Positions 12,424-26,000 of a DNA stretch of 64,000 bases are shown piece by piece (the first letter of the stretch is position 1; every line of letters starts with the position of its first letter). The stretch comes from Manihot esculenta (Eukaryota > Streptophyta > Magnoliopsida > Malpighiales > Euphorbiaceae): the NCBI RefSeq assembly GCF_001659605.2, contig NC_035174.2, forward strand, positions 6,388,389 through 6,452,388, in the 5' to 3' direction. Under the pieces are notes generated by a model. It saw only the letters and a list, made by a program, of their open reading frames with translations. It was not told the origin of the DNA and searched no databases. The translations under genes and the position numbers were made by a program.

Positions 12424-12640
12424 TTCGGCGGCACTTCGGCTGCCGAAAGTCCTCTCCAGAGACACAAGTCTCTAACCTTCGGCGGCACCTTTGGCGGCCG
12501 AAACCCCCCTCTAGAGCCGAAAGTCCAAACTTTCGGGGGCAAGCTTAGGCAAGCTTAGGCAGCCGAAACCACCTCCTTATCATGTTCGGCGGCCGAACCT
12601 TCGTTCGGTGGCCGAACCTTCATTCGGCGGCCGAAACTGG
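12424..12640. repeat. Array of palindromic TTCGGC/GCCGAA motifs
   Basis: Within about 215 bases of the LTR there are at least nine occurrences of a motif of the form TTCGGCnGCCGAA or one of its halves, including three near-identical consecutive ones at about 12583, 12603 and 12623 spaced 20 bases apart. Related copies recur at about 13180, 13214 and 13232, and in LTR copy 1 near 4857 and 5410-5590. The GC richness and symmetry contrast strongly with the surrounding DNA. The motif belongs to the LTR family; its role is unknown. Confidence 0.75.
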
Positions 12641-13423
12641 ATTCTCCAGTAAGGCAGAACCCTGCTCTGCTTCAAGCAAAACTTACCCAACTTCACTCAA
12701 ACATGCAACCCAAAATTCCACAACCTGCATATACTCCAGTATAGGCACAAAGGGGCCCAAAACTAACTTAAACCCCAACAAACATCACAACTCAACACAA
12801 ATACAAGCTTTGACAAAAAATTAACCAAAAACTCAACTTACCCTAAACATGCATCTCTACCCATAAAACTCCATAAAACATTCATAAAACATGAAAAGAA
12901 GTTCAGGATCTTCACTTACCTCTGAAAAACGAGAGGATAGATGATCCTAACGTGGAGTTATGGAGCAACTCACTTCCAAAGTCTCCAAACTTCAAAACTT
13001 TGGTTTTTAACTCAAAAACTTCAAAACAACATAAAAACCTATCAAAACCTTGAAAGATTGAAGAAAACATGAAGATCACCCAAGGAAAATCATGGTCTCA
13101 CCTCTGTCTGTGGAATGGAAAGAAAATCTTATCCAATCACTGACCTATGGCCTTTTATAGGTGGCTGGCCAGATCACCTTCGGCGGCCTAACGTGATTCC
13201 AAACTCATGCATGTTTGGCGGCTGAACTTCACCTTCGGCGGCCGAACCTGGCATTTCTTCCTTGGTACTTTTCATTTAAAAACTCATTCTCTTTATACTT
13301 AAAACACTAAAACATACCAAAACTCTTTAAAAAAACATAATTCTTATTCCTCTAGAGAGTTCCGACATTCTGGATTCCATCGGATAGTAGAATTTCGATA
13401 CCAGACTCTATCCGGGTATTACA

Positions 13424-15487
13424 TTGAACTCATAATTTCAATATTGATCGAAAACTGCTTTTGGTACATCCCATTTTGATTTGTTTTTAATTCAAGTCGT
13501 AAATGCGGCAGAGTACTAATTGTCCAATTCTCCTGTGTGTAAATATACATATGGGGTTGGCCAGCGGAAATTTAGGGGCTGAATTAAGAGGTTGGTAAAT
13601 GAAGCCAAACACCTCAATAATTGGGTGAGTTGTGAACCGTTTCTCAACACACTCAAAATGTACATTATTATGTACGGCGGTTATATTTACAACATTTTAA
13701 TATAAATGAAATTATATATTCTGAAATGTAAAACGAGTGAAATCATATAATTTTTAAAATAAAAACAGCAGTGACTCAAATAATAAAAAGTAAAATGTTA
13801 AAAAATTTTATATTAATATTTTAAAGTGATAATATTAGTGTTTTTTTAAATAGAAACACATAAATAAAATGGACAAAATATAACTAAAAAAAAAATACAA
13901 AAGGATAATTAATTTTGATAAAATGTGTTTTTATGCGTTTGCCTACCTTTAATAAAATTTCTAATTTCGCTGCTGGTTGTGGTTGAATGATAAAATTTCT
14001 TATATGATTTGTATTGTATTGTGTGTTCGCACAGTCACAATACGATAAGCCTTTCCTTGCATCAACAATACATATTTTTATTTAAATAAAATTATTATTT
14101 AATTTATATAATATAAAAAATTCATTAATTCTTCTTTTAATTTTAAAAAATATATTAATTTAAAATTTTAAAATATTTACTAATTAGTATTTTTATTAAT
14201 TTTAATTTATTAATTTTATATTAAAATCATTTTAAACTTATTTACGATATTAAATTTTAAAAATTAATGGATAGGCTAATTAATAATTTTTTTAAAATTT
14301 AAATATATTTTAATTTATTTTTAAAATAAAGTAACTGGCTAATGGGTTTTCGAAATAGTAATTTTCTCTTTTGTTTATAATAAATAAATGCCCACTTGGA
14401 ATTACCGTGAAATTTGAGCATTCTTCTGCATACCATAGTCTAGTCTTCTTGTTTGTTTGTTTGTTTGAATGGCATACAGAGAGGAGCTCAGTAGTTACAG
14501 GCCTATTCCTAGCTAATGAGTTTATGTAAGATTAAATTGGTAGTCTAGCTACCCAACACATGCAGCTTCTGCTGTCAAGTTAAGGAACTAAATTCACTTC
14601 TGCCATTTTCTTGTGATGTCTCTCTGATGATGGCATGTTCAGTGTTGCAGAATTGCCAATTTTGCAGGATTTTGCTTCTTTTTCAATTTTTAGTCCTTCA
14701 ATTGTCAAACAAATAATTTCCTCAACTTCTCCTTAACTTTGTAAATAGGAAGTAAATACCTGAATCATAATAATTAGATGCAGCAAATTCATCAGTTTTA
14801 ATTCAACATTAGATGCTAAGTTTCCCAAGTAATTGCACTTGTTTTATATGTGTCTATAAATCTTCTTTCAATCATTCAAGCAATTTCTAAATTTTTTAAG
14901 GTAATTAGATTTGATGGTTCAACTAGAAATGGCATCAAAGATTAAAATATTTTTTCAAGGGGAGTGAACCCAGAACAAAATTTTGTAAAAGAAGAGGAAC
15001 AGGAAATAGATTTGAAAAAAGAAATGCTAAGACTGTGCCCTTAAAGCCCCATAGGCAAGCAAGAGACAAAGCATCCTTAATTTTGGTAGCATATAAACAT
15101 TTATAATTAGAATGAAAGAAACCAAAAACATGGACACTTCTCTAATTAGGATATATTTTGATCAATTTTGCAACTAAATTAGCATGCTGGTAGGATAATT
15201 GTCTTTTAGCAAACATAATTTGTGAGGGACCTACTTGATCGTGGAGTGTGGACCCATTTAGTGCATAAATGTGGGACAACAGGGACCTAATTATGTTTAT
15301 CTAAATCATAAATGTCCTTGTTGTTGTCTTGTCCAACTGACTTGTGTCCAAGCCCTCCTCTCTTCAACTCTTTTTAAGCTGCTCTTGCTTCCCATTCCAA
15401 CTTCCCCTCAGTGGCTGCTGAGTTCTGATAGTCGAAGCTAGCAAAACAGACTGTAAGAGAGCAAGCAGCAATCACAGAATTTCAGAT
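13424..15487. other. Intergenic AT-rich DNA and upstream region of the PRE gene
   Basis: No gene recognised. The segment 13740-14340 is extremely AT-rich, with many short inverted and direct repeats of TTAATTTT type, probably a degraded non-autonomous element or low-complexity DNA. The segment 14400-15487 is more complex and is presumably the promoter and 5' untranslated region of the PRE-type gene starting at 15488. No single regulatory site stands out. Confidence 0.5.
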
Positions 15488-16086
15488 ATGTCTAGCAGAA
15501 GACCATCAGGAGCCTCAAAATTAACTGAAGATGAGATTAATGAGCTCATCCTCAAACTACAGGCATTGCTACAACAGCTTGATCAAAGGCAGACCTCCAG
15601 GGTATAGCCTTAGATTCTTTTTCTTCTCTTCTTTTTATCTATCTTCACTTATTTAACATCCCCAGAAACTTGAACTTATTTCCTTTAGGACACAATAGCT
15701 GTGGTGTACAGACATTTTCGACAATGGACATAATATGCAAGTTCCGAGCTACATGCTTATACACCAACTGTCTGTCTCAGTTCTGATATACACCCTTGTC
15801 GATATTTAAAACTATAAATACTGAAGTAAAACCTACTAATGGAAACACATGCATTAAATGCTTGTGGTCCTGTAATGCTGAGCAAGCTTTTTTTTTTCTT
15901 TTTCGTTTTGTGTGTGCTTTGTTACAGGTATCAGCATCGAAAATTTTGAAGGAAACATGCAGCTACATCAGAAAGCTACAAAGTGAGGTGGATGACTTGA
16001 GTGAAAGACTATCTCAGTTGATGGATTCTATGAACATCAATACCGTTGATATAGAATCTCTTATTACAAGTATTCTACCACAATAA
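15488..16086 (+). CDS. PRE-type atypical HLH transcription regulator
   Basis: Exons 15488-15601 and 15928-16086 join to a 90-residue protein. It starts [20 protein letters not shown] and continues after the intron as [20 protein letters not shown], with [14 protein letters not shown], ending ILPQ. This is the size and layout of the Arabidopsis PRE/ILI/KIDARI group: a short helix-loop-helix with a non-DNA-binding N-terminus instead of a basic region. Such proteins promote cell elongation under gibberellin, brassinosteroid and auxin control by sequestering inhibitory HLH partners. Donor AGG|GTATAG and acceptor TTACAG|GTATCA preserve the frame. A possible poly(A) signal AATAAA lies at 16122-16127. 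Family members usually have LLP plus a few residues in the loop; here the loop reads [13 protein letters not shown], slightly short. I cannot assign a specific PRE number. Confidence 0.92.
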
Positions 16087-17172
16087 TAAAAGTTTTTTAC
16101 TGCACAATATTCCTCTGGAATAATAAATGAAAAGCTGGCTAGCATGTATTTTCCTGTATTAACTACTCTAATATATGCTTAATGTGATAAAAATGCAGCC
16201 TTTTTTTCCTAATATATGTTTCATTCATCTCCTGCTTTGTCTTTAATATAATGGTTAGCATTCTTCTGCTAATTATTTGTATTGGGTCCCAGATCTTAAT
16301 CTTGATTTATGTTATGTTTACCTACTAACAAAAAATAAAATAGGATATGGCTGTGGTTGGCACAACAGTCAATGTTTAATCATGTTTTTGTTGTCTAATG
16401 TTCATTCTAATGGGATTTTTTAATTCATAGCATTTCGTTTACTGGGCAATCATTAGTTTTATGGGAGGAATTGATAGGCGTGAGCAGATCATAAATGCTT
16501 GCTTGGATGTATTGTTCAAATTCTGTAGCCATCATTACTAGGGTGTTAGTCTCAAAATTTTCAAGTTATCACTATTGAATGTTTTTGGGAGTAATAGATT
16601 AGCTCCTGATATCATCTGGGTGTCGAAACAACCAGCTAAAGCTGTCAGCTTTGCATGGCACTTCAATGTTTGAGTTACTTTCAAGAAGCCCATGGAAGAT
16701 TAGTAAGCGATGGAGCTCTTAATATTAACATTTTTGCAAAGTTTTTCCTTCATTTGTTCTTGAAAAAAATAAGCTAGGCGTTGTGTTTTCACAAGTCATA
16801 ATTCAAATTCTTTGAGACTTAAAAACTTGGCATCAATCGATCTACCAAAAGTTTCAGTATTTTAGAAGCTGTTAGATCTTGTAGTGGTCTCGACGTTTCC
16901 AATTTCAATTTTCTTGGTCGAGAAATTTAGGCAACAAATCAATTTCATTATACGTACTAAATTGAGATACCCACTCGACCACCACCCCCCAGGGAATCAA
17001 TTTTCATTGTAATCCCAGAACTCAAAATTACAAATATTCAATTCAATTTCTCACAGTAATACAATTACTTTGAAGGTTATTTACACGTGTCATCTTATAA
17101 GTGCATACAAGAAAATTTTATAGAACTATTAAGATAACAAATTTTTAACATCCAAACCTAAAACAGGAAAAT
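16087..17172. other. Intergenic region between PRE and PMEI genes
   Basis: This contains the 3' untranslated ends of the two converging genes and no recognisable coding sequence. I looked specifically on the minus strand for a pectinesterase catalytic domain continuing from the PMEI gene and saw none. Confidence 0.55.
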
Positions 17173-17895
17173 TCAATGCATTTTGAGATCAAACTTTTCA
17201 AGAAGGCTCTGCATCTGAGCAACAATAGCTAAGCTATTACTCAAGAACTCCTTAGAATTCTCCATCTTAGCCTTTACCTCATCGAGAACCATCGATCCCA
17301 TCTCCTCCAGGCCGTCCTCGCAAGTCTGCTGATCAGACATGGCAGCGCTGATCCACGTCTGAATATCGTTGATCTTCTCTAAGGTCAACGCTTTTTCTTC
17401 AGGGCCAACCTCCATTGCCGACAGCGAATCGTTAAGTCTACTCAGCGAATCATCAAACAGACTCAAACAGTCGTTTATAGCAGCCTGAGACTTAGCATCG
17501 TTGAGAGTTGTGAATAAGGAAGAAACGTTTTTCAGCTCTTTAATGGAGACTTGGAGAGAAACCTTGAAGATGGCTTCTGGGTCGGGCTTTATTGAGGCGT
17601 TCAGAGAATGTATGCTGGTGAAGCAGGATGCTGGGTACCGAGTCACGTTGCAGACAGTTTTGATTGAGTTGACCGAGTTGGAGGCAGAGGAAAGGGATGG
17701 GGAATCGGACCCAGACTCAGGGGATTCGGTGTTGGACTCATGGATTAGGAGGGCAAGCATTAAACCGATGATCAGAGTTAAGAAAAGGGCGGAAAAGATT
17801 AGGGATCTTCGGATGATTTTAGAGCGGTGGAGGTTTTGATTTTCAAGGTTGGAGCTTACTTTGCCATAGCCTTTGAGGACGTTGACGGATTCCAT
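17173..17895 (-). CDS. Membrane-anchored PMEI-domain protein, pectinesterase-like
   Basis: A single exon of 240 residues starts at ATG 17895 (MESVNVLKGYGKV). The frame is open for 98 more codons upstream, but that part has no family similarity. Residues 31-50 form a hydrophobic anchor (SLIFSALFLTLIIGLMLALL), followed by a Ser-rich linker. The inhibitor domain spans about 77-235, with the four cysteines expected of the invertase/pectin methylesterase inhibitor family at 82, 91, 143 and 192 (contexts TVCNVTRYPASC, NDCLSLF, QQTCEDGL). The end, SNSLAIVAQMQSLLEKFDLK, is where the pro-region of a type I pectinesterase is followed by the RRLL-type processing site and catalytic domain; here MH and a stop follow. 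It may be a free-standing PMEI in the secretory pathway or cell wall, or the product of a truncated pectinesterase gene. I favour a pectinesterase-derived inhibitor-only gene. Confidence 0.85.
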   Translation of the reverse strand: MESVNVLKGYGKVSSNLENQNLHRSKIIRRSLIFSALFLTLIIGLMLALLIHESNTESPESGSDSPSLSSASNSVNSIKTVCNVTRYPASCFTSIHSLNASIKPDPEAIFKVSLQVSIKELKNVSSLFTTLNDAKSQAAINDCLSLFDDSLSRLNDSLSAMEVGPEEKALTLEKINDIQTWISAAMSDQQTCEDGLEEMGSMVLDEVKAKMENSKEFLSNSLAIVAQMQSLLEKFDLKMH

Positions 17896-19570
17896 GGGAG
17901 ATTGAAAATGGCAGAGGAGACTCCTTTGAGAGGGTTTTGAAAGCAGAATAAGAAATGTGTAAGAGGAAGTCGAGGTTTTACCATTGCCATTGCTCCTTAA
18001 TGGACGTGGATTTAGATCTCGTCCAGATGACCTCACCCATCCAGCGGTCAACATCTCTTTATCTGATATTTGTTTAAAGTGAAATTTTCGATATCTTTTT
18101 TTCCCAATAAAGAATGCAATTATATATATGCATCCAGAAGTTTCTTTTTTTAAAAAAAAATTAAAATATATTTCGAAGAATATATACATATTTATTTAAA
18201 AGAAATTAAAAAGACCTATAATAAATTTGAGATAATACAGACTATAAAATAATTTATTTTAAATATTCCTCTCATGTTTACTATTAATCTTTCATTGACT
18301 TGATGGAACATATGACTTTCCTTGATGAAGCTGTTAACGGACATGAGTTGGATTTTTTCATAATTTGATAATCTTGTTGAAGATAATAAAGCTCTTTCGT
18401 AAGAAGCTAATGCATTATAGAATCTTTTATGTAGTACATCTACTAGCTATGTCTCTTTGTCCGATCTTAAACATTAAATCAAAGTATCTAAGCATATGAC
18501 AATCAAAATAATGAAACTATTGACTTTTAAACATTAAGAGAGATATATGTTAATTTTAACAGAAAATTATTATATATAAAAAAATTTCTTAATTAATTTC
18601 TTAATTTTAAAAAATATATTAAAATATATATATTTATTAATTAATTTTAATAATTAAATATTTTTTAAAAATTTAAAATACTATCTACACGAATATAAAT
18701 AGAACTAATTAATAATTTTTTTTATAAAATTAAAAAGTTAATTAAATTTTTTTTCAAATTATAAGAAATGACTAAACTATTAAAACAAATAAAAATTGTA
18801 ATTAGTAATTTTTAAAAGTTAAGTAAACGTTAATGTATTTTTAAAAATTAAAAAATTAATTAAAAACTTTTTTATAGTATAAAAATTAATTAGTAGTTTT
18901 TTTAATTTTTAATAATTTGAGACTAAGAAAATAAGTATAAAAGAAAAAATGTAAAACATGAACCTTCCTTCGACGTTTAGGTTGAAGTGAATTACAGTGC
19001 AAGAGAACAACAGACGACCACCATTGCAGCGAAATCAAGATACAAAAGAAAGCGAAGAAGAGATTGATGCTGTAGCCAACGGCAAGTCAAATTTGTAGAC
19101 GTGAAGACCAAGTGAAGCCGTCGGACAATTGCAACAATAAATCAATCCCCGAACAGGGAGAATGCAGAATGGTTAGGAACTTAGAATCTAATTCCAAATA
19201 TAAAAAATTAAACATTTTGAGCAGATCCATTCTCGATAAACAATAGGGTTGTTCTTTCGATTTTTTAATATGGTCAAAGCGTCGACTGTAATTGCTAATT
19301 AGACCTCACAACACATTAAATAAGCAGCCAGCTGTGTTGTCATTGGGTGGAAAAAGTAATCCTCAGAACAGGTCATGGATACATATAATGTGATGCATCA
19401 AAAGAGCAAACCCAATATCAAAGATCAATGTTCAGAAATCAAAACATTAATGCGGTAACATTCTTTTTTTGTTTTTTTCAAATAAAAAAAAAAAGAGGGC
19501 CATAAACGTAACAATAAAACTAGCTTAGACGGTAAAACAAGTTCTTATCGGATGGTCCTAAACTCCTGAC
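17896..19570. other. Intergenic AT-rich stretch upstream of the PMEI gene
   Basis: No gene seen. The first 300 bases would hold the PMEI promoter. The part 18540-18960 is almost pure A and T with many TTAATTTT/AAAATTAA inverted repeats, similar in character to 13740-14340, and is probably an old non-autonomous element. The segment 18960-19330 is of normal composition but has no recognisable product. Confidence 0.5.
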
Positions 19571-21638
<2,068 letters not shown>

Positions 21639-21712
21639 GGCTCTGCTCCGACGGGGCCGTTCCTCTCACAGAGCTTCGCCTCACACCAGGTTACAGCTCT
21701 TGAAAATGAAAC

Positions 21713-21821
21713 TTTATAAAGGAAGGTAACCTAAAACCCTAATCTTTTCTCTTGAAAATGGGCTTGGTTTGAGGTTCGGCCCGTCAACAATCTTAATTTC
21801 ATTTCCAAAGTCGGAAGCCCA
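21713..21821 (-). promoter_or_regulatory. RPS9 promoter: telobox, site II motifs, TATA-like box
   Basis: Upstream of the RPS9 start there is a TTTATAAAG box (21713-21721), a telobox AAACCCTAA (21734-21742) and two TGGGCT site II elements (21759-21764 on the plus strand and 21816-21821 on the minus strand). This combination is typical of plant ribosomal protein and cell-proliferation promoters, where TCP and telobox-binding factors act. The motifs are seen directly; the function is inferred from the family pattern. Confidence 0.65.
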
Positions 21822-23005
21822 TTGTAACAAAATTCAAATTCGGGTTCTTAATTCTCAGATTGATAATGATAATAGCTCCACAATTGCTTTGTCGAGAAAA
21901 GGTAAAACAGCCATCAATGATAATTTAGTTTTTGCCAAAAAAAACTCATCGTATCTAAAAGAAAATGAAATATTGTTAGGGATTACATGAAAGAAATGTA
22001 AAATTTAAAGAACAATTTGCTTCCTTCCCTCTTCATATTAATGCTAAAAAAGAAAGGGACATTTTTAGAAAATAAAGAAAAGGTTAGGGAGTTAATTGAA
22101 AATAAAGCAAGAAGTCAGTTTCTAATAAGAGACATGGAAAGAAAACAAGTGCTTGCTGTTATAATCAATTGGAGTTTTATAGGTAAGCATTTTCCTTTTC
22201 AATTGCGATTGAAAATATATAATAATAATATGGATGAGATTCTCCTATCCTTACCTGCACAAGTAAGAAGGATCTCCTCTGCTGAAATTGACTCACTTCA
22301 CATGGACACATATTTTATATATAAATTATTTTTTATTTTTTGAGGTATGCTTTTCTTGTCCTCAGTGGACATCCCAACTGCAATACACAAGGGGCCCATT
22401 CTCCACAGTGGACTTCTAATAACAGCTCACATGTAGAAGAATTTTAGGAAACGAATTTTAACAATATTTTTGTTACTAATTAAAATAAATAAAAAAACTC
22501 TAAACAACAATATTAATGGAAAATAAATGAAATTTTAGGTTATATATTTAATTTATATATTCAAATTTTATTAAATTGTAATTAAGAATGCGAATCACCG
22601 TTTTACTGTAAAATCTCTCCATTATAAGCGTCGGTTGTTGCTAGCCAACCAAAGGCATTTCTTGCATTTGTCCCTTTCTTCGGTTTTTCTCTCTCTTTCT
22701 CTCACCATTCATTTCTCAGTATGTTTCAGTTTGTAAAATCATAAACTTAAATTCAATTTCGAAAATAAGAATCCCTAATTTTATGCTCTCTCTTTAATCT
22801 CTCCTATCCACTGAATCTAAATATCCTACATTTTCATCCCCATTTCTTCTTCTTCTTCTTCTCCTCGCTCTGTGTGTGCATTCAAGTTTCGTACTTTTGA
22901 GTTCAGCATTATAAGAAGAGAATTTTTTTTCCTTTATTTTTTTTGTGGGATATAGAGAGTAAGAAGAGATCAGAGAAGCACATAAACGCAAAAGGGAAAG
23001 AAGAA
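21822..23005. other. Intergenic region and 5' leader of EB1
   Basis: No gene recognised. The open frames at 21769-21990 and 22017-22343 are AT-rich and resemble no family. The part 22600-23005 is probably EB1 promoter and 5' untranslated region, and includes a CTT trinucleotide tract near 22846-22862. Confidence 0.5.
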
Positions 23006-26000
23006 ATGGCATCGAATATAGGGATGATGGATAGCGCGTATTTTGTTGGAAGGAATGAGATATTGACGTGGATCAACAATAGGCTTCAGCTCAATCTCAC
23101 TCGCATTGAGGAGGTTCCCTCCTCTTGCCTTTTTCCCCCCTTTTTTACCTTCATTTGTTTTTTCCCAGTGGATTTGTGGTTGTTGATGGGCCTTGCTACT
23201 TGTTAAATTTTGGATTTTTGTCTAATTTGAGGGAATGTCTTGTATGGTTTTACGGATTACGGGCACGCATAAATAAGTGTTTTCAAAGAATTATATATAC
23301 ATTGCTTTCAAATGGGGTTTTGTTTTCCAGAAAAGATGCTTTTGAAAGTTTATTCATCTTTCTAAAAGCTATCATTTTCATTTCTCCAACTCCAAGTACC
23401 AAAAGGAGAATTATACTATTTTCTGGGTTATATTTTCCTCCTAATTTTATTGTGTTTTTATGTTGTAGTACTTGAATGAGTTTGTCGGCAATGTAGATTT
23501 TTAATTTTTTGGGTTGAAACAAAGAACAAAACTTATGTCGTTTATTTATCTAATGTCCATGCTTCTTGTTGAATCATAAAATTGTCGCAAGGGCGCTGCA
23601 TTTAAACATCGGGAAAATGGATTTTTTTTTTTTTTGGAAAAAGTGAGAAAAATGATCTAGAAGATTGTTTTATATTGCTTGTATTTTTGCTGCGGCGTAG
23701 CTAATTTTGGAAAAAGATAGCTTAAGGTGCGCTTTTGAAAGGTTCAGATTTGTTAGGCATTAGCAATACATGCTATTAACTTCTGCCCAGATAGCAATTG
23801 TCAAGGCTGAGAAATTTATTGTCATAGAAACATGCTTTTTCATCTTTGCAAAACCCTCAAATGATTTTTGTAGAAGGACCTTATTGGTTATTGAAGTTTG
23901 TTCTGGGAAGATTCCATTAAAAGGTTCCTTCAATAATCAATAGTGCAATTCACTTGATGGCAATGAAGTATTTAGCTGAAATCACATTAGCATTATTTCT
24001 TTTATTCTTTCTCATAACTGAAGAGTGAAGAAATGCAAGAAATAAGACATTTTAATGCGGATGAAGTTAACAATTTCAGATTCTACTTTCCTCCTTGTGG
24101 TCTGATAAAGGGTTTGCATTTTTTTTTCTTGAGTGCCATAGAAAGTTAGCACTAATATTAAGTGACTCGAGTTGCTATGATGGCTTAACAATCGTGATGC
24201 TTTAGCAGTATAATTTAGGTGCAGTGGCAAATGCAATTTTCTTGTTATTGTTTTGACAGATATGCTAATATTTGTCCCCATTTATGAAGTTTATCAGGTA
24301 GATTGTTTAGTTCTTTGTTTGTGCAGTTCTTGTTTTGCAGGTCTGCTTTGAGGATAAATAGTTTGATGATGATTTATAAAGATTGATGTGCAAAATTATT
24401 AGTATTACTAATTTGGCTTTCAGAACATTCAGTACTACAGTGTGAATCAGCTTTGTGACATGATTGTTAACGTTTTGGTTAGGTAACTTGCATTTTGTAG
24501 GTGTTCCCGTTCAGTTGTTGATAAGTTTGAGAATGGCAGTTACTTGAGCTGAATTGTTGATATGCTTTTCTCTGGATTTTATATTTGCAGCTAAATGGTA
24601 GCTAGTTTTGTAGCTCTCAAAGTCTTTATATTTGCATGAGATAGGTTTTAATGATGGTTTTATCACATATTTTTTGGTCTTTTCTGAAATATCTATCTCT
24701 TTAATTTCTCTTATACCAATCATTTGGCTAGGCTGCATCTGGTGCCGTGCAGTGTCAAATGATGGATATGACTTATCCAGGAGTTGTTCCCATGCACAAG
24801 GTGACAAGATGCTATTGTGTCTTTGTTATTCATATTTCACCTTATATTTTGTCAGTTATTGTGTAATGATGGAATAGCTTTCCCTTGGTTTTCATTGTGG
24901 TTTATTGCAGGTGAATTTTGATGCGAAGACAGAATATGATATGATCCAAAATTACAAGGTTCTGCAGGATGTTTTCAACAAATTGAAAATTGAAAAGGTC
25001 AGTTATTTTCAAATTTAAGCTTATTGTTTGGCACATCTTTCACGCATGAAATTTTCAGTGCTCAGTCTCATTTCTCATGCAAAGCACTAGATTAATAGTT
25101 GAATACACATCAGGAAGTTTACAATACATCTAAGTTGATGTAATTATATCTTAGACGATATCAGTTCCATGATTGTTGCAGTGCTACATATTTCACCTCA
25201 CCTTTTCATTTTGGTTATTATTATTGAGCTGGTGTTATCCTCCTGGAACCAGTTTATTATTTAGCTGGTATTATCCTGCTTCAGCATGATCAAATTTAAG
25301 CTTAGAAAATGGAAAATGACCAATTGACTATGCTAGTTGGGTTTAAGCATGATCAAATTTAAGCTTAGAAAATGGAAAATGACCAATTGACTATGCTAGT
25401 TGGGTTTATACTGGTGAAGTCAAGACATTGATAAATAGTTTTTCCTTAGTATATATCACATGCTGATTTTATTATATTGGAAGATGATTGTGTCGTAACA
25501 CTTTGATTGAGGATAAGATCGATATGATTGGCTGTCATAACATGTGAATTGGTTATTTCTTCATTAGTTAAATTGCCGGCATTTTAGTTGAGAATCGGAG
25601 TTGGGTATTTTATTTCAATATTAGGGCTCACAATTATATTTTTGGAATATATGGCAGCATGCTTATTGTAGTAAAACTGAGCATAAGGTCAGGATGGTTG
25701 TTTACGGCGACAAGTGAAATTGTTATTTCTTTGTTGGTAGCAGTGTCAGCATTTTAGTTGAGAAACAGGGTTCGTGTGTGTTATTTTAACATTAGAGCTA
25801 ACAATTATATTTTTGTTTGACATTCCTTTTCTTTTGGGTTATTCGGCAGCATATTGAAGTTAACAAGCTTGTTAAAGGCAGGCCTTTGGACAACTTAGAG
25901 TTCTTACAGTGGCTGAAACGATACTGTGATTCCATTAATGGGGGCATCATGAACGAGTTTGTTGCTTTCTCTTTTATCATCATCCTTTCACTATGTTGTA

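Larger units (their letters stand above)
10649..13423 (-). mobile_element. Solo LTR, copy 2, with nested fold-back insertion
   Basis: Read on the minus strand the element starts TGTAATACCCGG (13423 downward) and ends GATTTTCGGGTCGTTACA at 10649. It is flanked by a perfect five-base target duplication TTGAA (10644-10648 and 13424-13428). Total length is 2775 bp. Removing the nested 864 bp element and one copy of its five-base target duplication leaves 1906 bp, close to the 1879 bp of copy 1, which supports both being whole LTRs of one family. There is no internal retrotransposon coding domain. The interior carries a dense array of TTCGGCGGCCGAA-like palindromic motifs (12424-12640 and 13178-13247). 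The open frame at 12582-12824 lies in this array and is not a gene. Confidence 0.85.

Noticed and set aside
12582..12824. Open frame inside LTR copy 2 starting in the GC-rich motif array
   Set aside because: It lies within the repeated LTR sequence, consists of motif translation plus low-complexity residues, and has no domain.
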